DNA of 64,000 nt from an uncultured Eubacteriales bacterium (GTDB lineage: Bacteria; Bacillota; Clostridia; Oscillospirales; CAG-272). Position 1 is the stretch's first letter, and every line of letters begins with the position of its first letter. Made by a program: the position numbers and the translations under genes. Of the stretch, positions 1 through 7,236 are shown in pieces. The notes under the pieces are model-generated. The model worked only from the letters and a program-made list of their open reading frames with translations. It was not told the origin of the DNA and searched no databases. Where the stretch lies: contig CAJLCI010000005.1 of the NCBI GenBank assembly GCA_905205065.1, forward strand, positions 1 through 64,000, given 5' to 3'.

Positions 1-398
1 TAGTCCTTATATTCTTCCATATCCTCTGTGCCTGGTATCCTGACTTTTTTCGAATGGCAGAACCAGATGCAGTCAAGCACCAGAGCGTCATACCAATCAA
101 TGATCAGCCAGATCAGGTAGGAATCCCGAAACCCTTTCCAGAATGTATCCGCTCCATTAAACTGTTTCAGGACAACAGCGAAAATGAACACAAAAGCAAG
201 CAAGGCGGCCCCTTTTCGGAGGATATCTGCCCTGGTAAAGCGTTGTTCTCTTTTTTCGATCAATCCTAATTCCATACATTTCTCCCGTATGGCCGGGGGA
301 TAATCTCCCACTGAGGTAAGGGGATTTTTCAGCGTCAGTGACACAATCAGAACTGTGAATAATAAGATACCAATCAGACTTTCTATCATGACCGCCAT
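1..398 (-). CDS. Membrane protein, C-terminus cut by window edge
   Basis: An open frame on the minus strand runs off the left end of the window. The ATG at 398 follows a GGAGG ribosome site with about nine bases of spacing, and the gene overlaps the stop of the preceding hydrolase gene. A hydrophobic N-terminal segment (about residues 2 to 19) and a second one (about residues 62 to 77) are visible, followed by an aromatic, possibly membrane-associated stretch. I do not recognise the family. It is the last visible gene of the GNAT / ATC-hydrolase-like / BAAT-type hydrolase operon, so it probably works with those proteins. Its expression may be altered by the transposon inserted upstream. Confidence 0.6.
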   Translation of the reverse strand, partial: MAVMIESLIGILLFTVLIVSLTLKNPLTSVGDYPPAIREKCMELGLIEKREQRFTRADILRKGAALLAFVFIFAVVLKQFNGADTFWKGFRDSYLIWLIIDWYDALVLDCIWFCHSKKVRIPGTEDMEEYKD

Positions 399-650
399 AT
401 TCACTTTACCTCCGATATCCATTTTATCGTTTTATGGAAAGCGTCTTCACGGCTATGCCTGCAATCTTCCGGATATTGTCTCTCAATTTTAAACATTTTC
501 AGCTTAGGCGGATTTAAGGGAACAAGAATATGGCTTGCTTTTTCATATTCCAGGACATCCACCCGGAATGCAAACCGGTGCTTTTCCAAGCGCTCTACCA
601 TATATGCCACTGCCTCTTTGCTGGGCCACATGAGATCTTCCTTTGCGTAA

Positions 651-658
651 ATAAATAA
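651..658. repeat. 8-bp target-site duplication, left copy
   Basis: ATAAATAA directly abuts the left end of the lnu(C) element and is repeated at 2384-2391. An 8-bp duplication is usual for IS1595-group elements. Confidence 0.9.
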
Positions 659-678
659 GGCTCTGTCACAACAAATGG

Positions 679-707
679 TTGATTTTTGACGAGAAATAGC
701 GTATAAT
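679..707 (+). promoter_or_regulatory. Promoter of the transposase / lnu(C) unit
   Basis: TTGATT at 679-684 and TATAAT at 702-707 are separated by 17 bases. The -35 box lies within the left inverted repeat. A strong AAGGAGG site follows at 731-737, before the transposase start. Confidence 0.75.
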
Positions 708-746
708 AATAGTAAGAAACAGTACCACCGAAGGAGGTAATTGGAT

Positions 747-1784
747 ATGCCTACTATCAAAGACGCATTAGATATTATCGGTAAGTTGACTGTCGCAGAG
801 CAGGAAAGCCTTAAAACAATGCTTTTAAGTCCTGCCTTTGTAAAGTCTTTGAATATTGAAGATTTCGTAGCAAAGGAACGCTTTGCAAATGGTCGTGTAT
901 GCCCTCTTTGTGGCTGTATCCATGTGGTTCGCAATGGTCATCGTAAAGATGGCACACAGCGATATGTATGTAAGGATTGTGGCAAGTCCTTCGTGATTGC
1001 TACGAACTCCATTGTGTCTGGTACAAGAAAAGACTTGTCCGTGTGGGAGCAGTACATTGATTGTATGATGAATGGCTTATCCATTCGTAAGACTGCTGTT
1101 GCTTGTGGGATTCACAGAAACACCGCATTCCTTTGGAGACACAAGATTTTGGATGCACTTCAGAATATGGCAGACGATGTTACCCTTGACGGCATTATTG
1201 AGGCTGACGAAACTTTTTTCGCCATCTCGTACAAGGGCAATCATAGCAAGAGTAAGACATTTGCTATGCCACGCAAGGCTCATAAGCGTGGTCATTCTAC
1301 ACATATCAGAGGCTTGTCCCAAGAAAAGGTATGTGTTCCTTGTGCGGTTAATAGGAATGGCTTGTCTATCTCCAAGATTACAAATACTGGTAGAGTTTCT
1401 ACAAGAGATTTACATCATATTTATGATGGTAGGATTAAGACCAATTCCACTCTTGTTACGGACAAGATGAACTCCTATGTGAGATTTACAAATGCCAATG
1501 GCATTGACCTTGTGCAGTTAAAGACTGGCAAAGCCAAGAAAGGCATTTATAATATCCAACATATCAATAGCTACCATAGCCAGCTAAAGAGGTTTATGCG
1601 TGGCTTTAACGGTGTTTCTACCAAGTATCTGAACAACTATCTTGTGTGGAATAACCTTGTAAATTACGCCAAAGAAAGCGACATGGAGAAAAGGAACATC
1701 TTCTTAACTTTTGTTTTGGCAACATTGAAAACTGCTAAATGCAGAGATTTATCAAACAGACCAGCAGTTCCTCTGGTCGCCTAA
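747..1784 (+). CDS. IS1595-family (ISSag10-like) DDE transposase
   Basis: This 345-residue transposase moves the lnu(C) element. Near residues 52-78 there is a CPLC...CKDC zinc ribbon, followed by a helix-turn-helix-like region (GLSIRKTAVACGI). An ISXO2-like catalytic core follows, with the first acidic residue in EADETF around residue 156 and an HSQLKRFMRG segment near the end. The ATG at 747 is preferred over the TTG at 741, because the AAGGAGG site is 9 bases from the ATG but only 3 from the TTG. The frame is intact, so the element may still be active. The gene is followed within about 25 bases by lnu(C), probably on the same transcript. Confidence 0.93.
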   Translation: MPTIKDALDIIGKLTVAEQESLKTMLLSPAFVKSLNIEDFVAKERFANGRVCPLCGCIHVVRNGHRKDGTQRYVCKDCGKSFVIATNSIVSGTRKDLSVWEQYIDCMMNGLSIRKTAVACGIHRNTAFLWRHKILDALQNMADDVTLDGIIEADETFFAISYKGNHSKSKTFAMPRKAHKRGHSTHIRGLSQEKVCVPCAVNRNGLSISKITNTGRVSTRDLHHIYDGRIKTNSTLVTDKMNSYVRFTNANGIDLVQLKTGKAKKGIYNIQHINSYHSQLKRFMRGFNGVSTKYLNNYLVWNNLVNYAKESDMEKRNIFLTFVLATLKTAKCRDLSNRPAVPLVA

Positions 1785-1807
1785 TTAGAATTTGTGGAGA
1801 TGATAAG

Positions 1808-2302
1808 ATGGTCAATATAACAGATGTAAAACAGATTCTTCAATTTGCAATAGATGCGGAGATTAAAGTCTTTCTTGATGGTGGCTGGGGTGTAGATGCT
1901 CTTCTTGGATATCAGTCAAGAGCCCATAATGATATTGACATTTTTGTAGAAAAGAACGATTATCAGAACTTTATAGAAATAATGAAAGCTAATGGCTTTT
2001 ATGAGATTAAGATGGAATATACAACATTGAACCATACTGTATGGGAAGATTTGAAAAACAGAATTATTGATTTGCATTGTTTTGAATATACGGACGAAGG
2101 TGAAATTCTTTATGATGGGGATTGTTTTCCGGTAGAAACTTTTTCGGGTAAAGGAAGAATTGAGGAAATAGAGGTTTCCTGTATTGAACCATATAGTCAA
2201 GTAATGTTCCATCTGGGATACGAGTTTGATGAAAATGATGCACATGATGTGAAGTTATTGTGTGAGACACTTCATATCGAAATTCCAAATGAGTATAGAT
2301 AA
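1808..2302 (+). CDS. lnuC: Lincosamide nucleotidyltransferase Lnu(C)
   Basis: The protein has 164 residues, the length known for Lnu(C). This enzyme adenylylates lincosamides such as lincomycin and so confers resistance. The nucleotidyltransferase signature is visible: GGWGVDALLG around residues 25-34 and the metal-binding pair NDIDIF around residues 41-46. The start is the ATG at 1808 rather than upstream in-frame codons that overlap the transposase, because MVNITDVKQIL is the family N-terminus. It is expressed from the transposase promoter or read-through. It is intact and expected to be functional. Identification rests on recognising the sequence and its MTnSag1-like setting. Confidence 0.92.
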   Translation: MVNITDVKQILQFAIDAEIKVFLDGGWGVDALLGYQSRAHNDIDIFVEKNDYQNFIEIMKANGFYEIKMEYTTLNHTVWEDLKNRIIDLHCFEYTDEGEILYDGDCFPVETFSGKGRIEEIEVSCIEPYSQVMFHLGYEFDENDAHDVKLLCETLHIEIPNEYR

Positions 2303-2383
2303 CTGCAAATAACAGTTTGTAGGGGAGTTCTGATACTCCCCTATAAAAATGGCTATTTATCAACTGTTTGTTGTGACATAGCC

Positions 2384-2391
2384 ATAAATAA
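2384..2391. repeat. 8-bp target-site duplication, right copy
   Basis: ATAAATAA is identical to 651-658 and directly abuts the right inverted repeat of the lnu(C) element. Confidence 0.9.
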
Positions 2392-2993
2392 AATGTTTCC
2401 CTGGATGTTCTCCACATGAATGGCTGTATCCTCATCAAAATGTTTCAGCGGTTCTTCGTAGATGTAGGATAATTCGAACTGCTGATGGAGGATGAGGTTC
2501 CGGATTGCCGGCCCATATTTCAGATGCGCTGTCATACACGGAAAATCTTTTCCCCTGTATGTGAATTCGGAGGCAGATGAAAAAGTTTTCGATGCCATGC
2601 TTTTATTCCCGTACATGCCTCCCCATATACAGTGCATCGGGGAGAGGGCAACAACGCCGCAGATATCCGGCATAAGGGAAGCGCAAAGCAGCGCCAGTTC
2701 AGCGCCTTTTGAAATGCCGTACATGATAATCTTCTCATGTCCCTTGTTTTTCAGCCACAGGATTGCTTTTTCAAATGGATCGACAGGCACCCGAACCAAT
2801 TCTTTCGGCAGCCCGTCTACGTTCCAGTAACAAATGCCTAACGCGGCGATGCCGCACCTGGCAAACATAGCGCCCACATTCATCGGGATATTTTCATTCC
2901 CTTCGCTGCCGCCTACTACGATGACGACCTTTTTGGGATCATGATCCTTAACAGGGACATGATAAAGTCCATAGAATCCCTCCTGTGCAACCG

Positions 2994-3704
2994 TCACATA
3001 TTCCACTTTCCCAACTCTCCCTGTTTTTGCAGCTTGGATTGCTGTCCGTATTTTCTTTCTTTATCCCATTTAGAGTCCTTTTTGCAAACATAGAAATCAC
3101 ACTTTTCTGCGCCATCTGCAAGTGTACCTGTCCTGTATAACACGCCGCCCATGAGATCAGCAGAAATAAAATCCATGGCACACATATAGGGTATCAGTTC
3201 TTCCAAATGCTCCTGTTTTCCAAGCGCACACAGGCCGCACCTGTGATAGTTGATGGTGTATTCGTCTGCATCCCTTCCGGGAATCGTCTCCGTCATCCAG
3301 TTGAATTCGCTGTCGGATATGGCATTTGCAATTCTGTCCTTCTTGACTTTCTTTTTTTGATATTCCATATCAAATGGATTTTTACTCCCGAAAGCTTTTT
3401 TAATGAGCGACGCCTGCATCGTGGCTGTCACCATTTCCCCGAACTGCTCATGGCTCATCGCCCCATCCATTGCCTTATAAACTGCCATCCAGACAATTCC
3501 GCCGGAAAGACAGATTCGCAGAGGATTTTTCGTAAAACCGCCTATGTCGGGTGTCCTCGCCAACATATCTTTAAAGTTTTTACGCGATTTCTTCTTCACC
3601 CTGAATGTATCCGTATTTTTGCAATTGGCTGCGATATATTTGAAAATAGCAGGTGTCATCGCTGACCACATCAGTTTTTCACAGATGGTGTTTTTCATAT
3701 TCAT
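2994..3704 (-). CDS. L-2-amino-thiazoline-4-carboxylic acid hydrolase-like protein
   Basis: The 236-residue protein has the look of the ATC-hydrolase family. These proteins are about 200 to 240 residues long, mostly helical, with a late conserved Cys/His region; here NYHRCGLCALG lies near residue 156 and YMCAMDF near residue 172. The founding enzyme opens the thiazoline ring to N-carbamoyl-cysteine, but most relatives are uncharacterised, so the substrate here is unknown. The gene overlaps the GNAT gene upstream by 26 bases and the BAAT-type hydrolase gene downstream by 13 bases, so the proteins are translationally coupled and probably act on one small-molecule pathway. Confidence 0.6.
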   Translation of the reverse strand: MNMKNTICEKLMWSAMTPAIFKYIAANCKNTDTFRVKKKSRKNFKDMLARTPDIGGFTKNPLRICLSGGIVWMAVYKAMDGAMSHEQFGEMVTATMQASLIKKAFGSKNPFDMEYQKKKVKKDRIANAISDSEFNWMTETIPGRDADEYTINYHRCGLCALGKQEHLEELIPYMCAMDFISADLMGGVLYRTGTLADGAEKCDFYVCKKDSKWDKERKYGQQSKLQKQGELGKWNM

Positions 3705-4332
3705 GCTCCTTCAAAACGTACTCATAAACGAGGGACTGATTGCCGGAGCCATCCTGAAAGGGCTTCTCTGCCACTTTCTTAAATCCACGTTTTTCATAAA
3801 ACTCCCACGATGCAAGAGTGTTCGTAAAAAGCCGCACACGATCTGCTCCATCAGCTTTTGCCCGATTCAAAAATTGTGTGACCAATGCGGTTCCCAGCCC
3901 CTTTCTGTAATTCCTTCTGGACGAAAGGGCAACGAGTTCCAGATCACATTTCCCAAAGGTTTCCTTAGCCCTTTCCCGTAGCTGGCGGAAAAAAGCATCA
4001 AACTGCTTCTGGAATGGCGCTGACATTTTATATCTTTTCAGATAGAACTTGAGGAACATTTTACACCAACAGCCATAGTGCTTTTTTGCTTCATATCGAG
4101 CTGCCAGATCCTTGCTGAAATGTTTATCATATTTTCCGCAGATAAATCCTACGACCTGATGATCCTCCGTTTCCGCAACATAGGTAAAATTACATTTTTC
4201 AATCAGAACCTGTGCGTAATCACGTAATAGTATTTTATCGTTCTGATCCACAGGGCATGAAAAAAATCCTTCGTAAAAGCAATCCCCGCAGGCCGCAGCA
4301 TCTTCTTCCTTATATGGACTAACAGTAAACAT
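3679..4332 (-). CDS. GNAT-family N-acetyltransferase
   Basis: The 217-residue protein carries the GNAT acetyl-CoA-binding segment around residues 135-150 (RNYRKGLGTALV, the R-x-x-G-x-G/A pattern) followed by the typical late strand FTNTLASWEFYEKRGF. An unusually long middle segment (residues about 70-120) rich in basic and aromatic residues separates the two acetyltransferase halves. It is the first gene of a four-gene operon behind a promoter at 4379-4407. Its ATG follows the AGGAGG site with suitable spacing. The acetyl acceptor cannot be told. A self-protection or detoxification role is possible given the hydrolases that follow. Confidence 0.75.
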   Translation of the reverse strand: MFTVSPYKEEDAAACGDCFYEGFFSCPVDQNDKILLRDYAQVLIEKCNFTYVAETEDHQVVGFICGKYDKHFSKDLAARYEAKKHYGCWCKMFLKFYLKRYKMSAPFQKQFDAFFRQLRERAKETFGKCDLELVALSSRRNYRKGLGTALVTQFLNRAKADGADRVRLFTNTLASWEFYEKRGFKKVAEKPFQDGSGNQSLVYEYVLKEHEYEKHHL

Positions 4333-4358
4333 GGGTATATCCTCCTATGCGCAAATAG

Positions 4359-4407
4359 GTTAGATATTACTAACTAATATTATATCAGAAGATATATGGG
4401 ACTGCAA
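4359..4407 (-). promoter_or_regulatory. Promoter with overlapping palindromic operator
   Basis: On the minus strand TTGCAG (4407-4402), a 17-base spacer and TATAAT (4384-4379) form a near-consensus promoter. Just downstream, at the expected start of transcription, lies GTTAG-6-CTAAC (4374-4359). This inverted repeat resembles TetR/PadR-type operators. No regulator gene is adjacent in the window; it may be encoded beyond the left edge. Confidence 0.6.
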
Positions 4408-4477
4408 TTCCTTTTTTACCTGTTAATCATTTGATAGTGACAAGACGGATCATGAGAATCCTCCTTCCGTTTTAGAG

Positions 4478-4515
4478 TAAAGAAAAAGCAGGAGACCTCG
4501 TAAGAGATTTCCTGC
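4478..4515 (-). terminator. Intrinsic terminator of the TIR gene
   Basis: Read on the minus strand, GCAGGAAATCTC and GAGGTCTCCTGC pair around a 4-base loop, followed by a T-rich tract (TTTTTCTTT). It lies about 50 bases past the TIR stop codon. Confidence 0.8.
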
Positions 4516-4563
4516 CGGGATACTATATTCCCTTATATATATTATATATATAATAGGCTGATA

Positions 4564-5589
4564 CTAGTTTTGAGCCTTCAATCGTTTAATCAGTTGTCGA
4601 GCAAAGAGTAAAGCAATTTCATCACAAGAATATGCTTTAGAATCTATAGCTTGAATATCTGCAACCGAGGGATACTTCTTCCTTAAATCTTCGTTAGTAA
4701 TATTGTGAACAATCGGCAATATCAATTTCTGTCCATTTCTATTTTGCCTATTCAGGAATTCATTCAGTTCCTTTTCTGTCCATTCACGGTCAAAGAAATT
4801 TTCAGAAATTACAATAATAGCAAATTCAGCTTTTTTCGTTCCATCTAAAATACGGTCTTTCCATTTATCTCCCCATTCAAGAGATTTTTTATCATAAAAT
4901 ATTTTCACGCCAAGTTTTTCAAGAGAATCATTCAACTCATCTACGAGATCAGCTTTGTCCTTGTTGGCATGAGAAAGAAAAACATCATATTCTGGAAGCA
5001 TATTGGCTTGGTATACTGGAACCGTTGTTTTTTCGATACCATTCATTTTATCAATAAATTCCTGATCCTTACTAATACTTTTAAGACACGATACAAGTTG
5101 CCTATATGCGCCTAAGTTACGATGAAATAAAATAGTTTTAATTCTTGAACCAAGAGCATGTTCTTTCAAATATTTGTTATAAAAAATTTCAAAATCATTT
5201 ATCCAATCCTCACTTGGCTGATTATACTTATGTAAATCAAAATCCCCCGCTGCTGCATTAGCCGGAGGTTGAATGCTTTCTGTTCTTTTTAATAAATCAT
5301 GTAGTTCCTTTTCAAATTGCGACATGCCTAATCTTCTTTCTTGCTCTTTCTTTTCCTCATACAAATAACCATCTTTAAGGATTTGTATTTGATAAGGATA
5401 GTTATCTCCCCATTGAACATGTATCAAACCAGATTCTCTTAATTCCTTAAAACAGCCTCTGAGAATCGTATCATCTCGATTACTTAAATTTTCAAATCTA
5501 TTTTTCCAATAATCCGATACTTTCTCATTATCTACTATCTCTTTCAACACACTTTCTGCCTCATCGGAAATAACAATTCTATTCTCCAT
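4564..5589 (-). CDS. TIR-domain protein, candidate defence effector
   Basis: The protein has 341 residues. The C-terminal part (about 201-338) is a TIR domain, with the first strand YDVFLSHA, the box-2-like region IFYDKKSLEWG and a REWTEKEL helix. Its glutamate, about residue 274, sits where catalytic TIR NADases such as SARM1 carry theirs. The N-terminal 100 residues look like a winged-helix or death-domain-like helical region with no clear family, followed by a linker near PPANAA. The likely role is NAD+ cleavage on sensing phage or plasmid, causing abortive infection; this is inferred from the family. The start at 5589 is chosen because AAGGAG sits 6 bases upstream. It stands alone with its own terminator and is more AT-rich than the ICE backbone, which suggests cargo. 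Confidence 0.8.
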   Translation of the reverse strand: MENRIVISDEAESVLKEIVDNEKVSDYWKNRFENLSNRDDTILRGCFKELRESGLIHVQWGDNYPYQIQILKDGYLYEEKKEQERRLGMSQFEKELHDLLKRTESIQPPANAAAGDFDLHKYNQPSEDWINDFEIFYNKYLKEHALGSRIKTILFHRNLGAYRQLVSCLKSISKDQEFIDKMNGIEKTTVPVYQANMLPEYDVFLSHANKDKADLVDELNDSLEKLGVKIFYDKKSLEWGDKWKDRILDGTKKAEFAIIVISENFFDREWTEKELNEFLNRQNRNGQKLILPIVHNITNEDLRKKYPSVADIQAIDSKAYSCDEIALLFARQLIKRLKAQN

Positions 5590-5688
5590 ATGCATCTCCT
5601 TCTACATATTTTTCTCATTCTCTTTTCCAAACAACTTGAAAATTATTATATCATACTGTACGTTAAATTGTAATCTACTTTATCCATT

Positions 5689-6126
5689 TCACTCGTCTTC
5701 CTCCCATCCCTTCTGCCAGCTCACCGCATCATCAAAAGAGAAGGAGCCATTCAGCCTTTTGACCTCCTTGACACATTCTCCCCGCAAGCGTTCCAGTGAC
5801 ACCGGATCGATGTTGTTATTCGCCGCGACCACATTCATCATCACCGCCAGCTCCACAGCCAGCTTGAAGATCATCCGGTTCTGCCGGTGATCGCTCTCCG
5901 CCACAATGCTTTTCAGTGTGGATGTGACGATATTGGGGAGATAGATTTTGTTGTCCTCTGCGGAAAGATATCCCGCATAAAAAATGACAGCCTTTTCAAT
6001 GAACTCGCTCTTACTGTCGCAGTTGTCTTTTTTATAGAGAGTGTCCGCCAACTCCAGGGTGGATGGCCTGATCCAGAGCTGGAAGCGGCGTTTGATTTCT
6101 TTCTTTTTTGCCTCTGTATCCTGCAT
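5689..6126 (-). CDS. Ribbon-helix-helix-like ICE protein, possible relaxosome accessory
   Basis: The 145-residue protein opens with a short basic stretch and an RRFQLWIRPSTLELADTL segment, then a SKSEFIEKAV helix pair. This looks like a CopG/Arc-type ribbon-helix-helix DNA-binding fold, followed by a helical C-terminal half and an acidic end. In Tn1549-type elements a comparable small DNA-binding protein lies next to the relaxase and oriT. Here the GC-rich noncoding region lies immediately upstream, consistent with a MobC-like role, but the relaxase itself is not seen downstream, where unrelated cargo occurs. The function is therefore inferred. Confidence 0.55.
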   Translation of the reverse strand: MQDTEAKKKEIKRRFQLWIRPSTLELADTLYKKDNCDSKSEFIEKAVIFYAGYLSAEDNKIYLPNIVTSTLKSIVAESDHRQNRMIFKLAVELAVMMNVVAANNNIDPVSLERLRGECVKEVKRLNGSFSFDDAVSWQKGWEEDE

Positions 6127-6529
6127 GTCTGAAATCCTCCTTCTTATTCATAGGAACCTGCCAAAGCACCGTAACATTCCTTGAAACCTCTGGTTCTCAG
6201 GGAATGGAAGCACCTGACCAGGAACCTTTTTCCCAAATCCGGCACCGTAATGCTATTTCTTTCGAAATCGGCGGAATGCCTTGAAGTGGCCGGCTCTGCC
6301 GGACACAGTGAGCTGGGGCGGGGCCGCCATGCGGCACCGCCCCTTTCTCCTGCTTGATTTTCGACCCTGTATCCGCACGGGGAACCGTTGCTTTTCCATG
6401 GGCGGAGCCTGCCTTCACACGGGGCGCAAACGTCTCGTAAACCAGCGGGGAGGGATAACTTCCTCGACCTCGCCCACAAAATCGCAACACGGGGTCGACA
6501 GGCGGCTCACAGGGGTGTTCCTTTTCGCA
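6127..6529. other. GC-rich noncoding region with strong hairpin; candidate oriT
   Basis: The 400 bases between two ICE genes hold no convincing gene. The short open frames on the minus strand are rich in Arg/Pro/Gly, overlap each other and look like composition artefacts. The most striking structure is a 13-bp stem with one mismatch and a 3-base loop at 6315-6343 (GGGGCGG... paired with ...CCGCCCC). Its place upstream of a ribbon-helix-helix gene fits an origin of transfer or a structured RNA. No nick site could be assigned. Confidence 0.4.
6315..6343. repeat. GC-rich inverted repeat (13-bp arms, 3-bp loop)
   Basis: GGGGCGGGGCCGC, CAT and GCGGCACCGCCCC form a nearly perfect hairpin within the noncoding region. 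It could be a relaxase or accessory-protein site, or a terminator without a strong T-tract. Confidence 0.6.
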
Positions 6530-7213
6530 TCACATCTCCTGAACCGGCGGCGTTGTTTCTTCTGCCTGTTCGGGAGAATGCCAGTCAATCTCACGATCCC
6601 GCAATGCTTCTTCGAAGATCAGCTCTTTTGCTGCTATTGGGATTGTAGATTTGCGCTCAGCACGGTAGACCGCAGTAGAAACATCTTTCAGACGATAAGC
6701 CCGCCACTCCGGATCGCCCTGCTCTTTTACGCTGATCGTTCCATCGTCAAAATCAAATTCCAGGAGCGCGGTAATTCGATCATCATGCTCCATAGCGGTG
6801 CATAAGACAGAGAAGGTCAGGTCATCAATAGGCTGATGTTCTCCAAAAGAAAGCGCCAGACTGTCCAAGGTCAGCCTGCCCTCATTCTCCCGCATAAAAT
6901 TCCGATAGAGATAAGCCGCACTGTAGAAGTTGTTTCGCAGGTCGGAAGTGAAATGAAAATCATCCCCGTCCTCATGGAAATGGATCACAGCAAATCGTCT
7001 GGCAGCTTCAGCCTCACGTTGTGCTTTCGCTTCTTCCTGACAGATCAGTGTTTCGATTTCCTCACGCTTTTCTTCCGGGACGAGAGACGCATAGGTTTCT
7101 TCAAAACATTTCCGCAGCACACCTTCGATGGTACGCCCCTGATCAGTCAGGATCTCGTCCAGAGCAGCGAGCCGATACTCGTTAAAATATACGGTAACAT
7201 CGATATCATTCAT
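6530..7213 (-). CDS. ICE accessory protein, unknown family, tagged C-terminus
   Basis: The 227-residue, strongly acidic protein begins with MNDIDVTVYFNEYRLAALDE, a short strand-helix pattern like the small ribbon-helix-helix proteins of this element. A helical EKREEIETL region follows, then a mixed alpha/beta body. The last residues, EETTPPVQEM, follow the acidic-then-Met pattern shared by many accessory proteins here. It is not recognised as a known enzyme. It lies 23 bases downstream of the C5 methyltransferase, so it belongs to the same transcript. Confidence 0.65.
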   Translation of the reverse strand: MNDIDVTVYFNEYRLAALDEILTDQGRTIEGVLRKCFEETYASLVPEEKREEIETLICQEEAKAQREAEAARRFAVIHFHEDGDDFHFTSDLRNNFYSAAYLYRNFMRENEGRLTLDSLALSFGEHQPIDDLTFSVLCTAMEHDDRITALLEFDFDDGTISVKEQGDPEWRAYRLKDVSTAVYRAERKSTIPIAAKELIFEEALRDREIDWHSPEQAEETTPPVQEM

Positions 7214-7236
7214 TGGTTATGCCTCCAATCTTCGAT

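Larger units (their letters stand above)
659..2383. mobile_element. MTnSag1-like IS1595-family element carrying lnu(C)
   Basis: The 1,725-bp element is bounded by imperfect inverted repeats: GGCTCTGTCACAACAAA at the left and, read inward from the right, GGCTATGTCACAACAAA, continuing with partial matches for several more bases. It holds a transposase and a lincosamide nucleotidyltransferase in the same direction, the arrangement known from MTnSag1 of Streptococcus agalactiae, which can be mobilised in trans by Tn916-type elements. Both flanks carry the same 8-bp sequence, showing transposition into the hydrolase gene. The tight match of ends, size and gene content makes this identification strong. 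Confidence 0.93.
401..3006 (-). pseudogene. BAAT-type acyl hydrolase gene split by the lnu(C) transposon
   Basis: The 5' part is 2384-3006 and the 3' part is 401-650. Removing the element and one copy of the 8-bp duplication rejoins them in frame as a 290-residue alpha/beta hydrolase of the acyl-CoA thioester hydrolase/BAAT C-terminal family. The nucleophile elbow GISKGAE places the serine at about residue 99. The acidic residue (KED before MWPS, about residue 213) and the histidine (SHILVP, about residue 248) both lie beyond the junction, so the truncated product lacks two catalytic residues and should be dead. The first gene half overlaps the upstream ATC-hydrolase-like gene by 13 bases. 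The substrate is unknown. Confidence 0.85.

Noticed and set aside
54..269. 71-codon plus-strand frame
   Set aside because: It is antisense to a membrane protein with a proper start and ribosome site on the minus strand.
401..934. 177-codon minus-strand frame read as one protein
   Set aside because: Its first 90 codons come from the antisense of the transposase and the element end. Only the last 83 or so codons belong to the hydrolase.
6144..6490. Two overlapping Arg/Pro-rich frames in the GC-rich region
   Set aside because: They lie in different frames over the same DNA, lack ribosome sites and show composition-driven sequence. The region is treated as noncoding.
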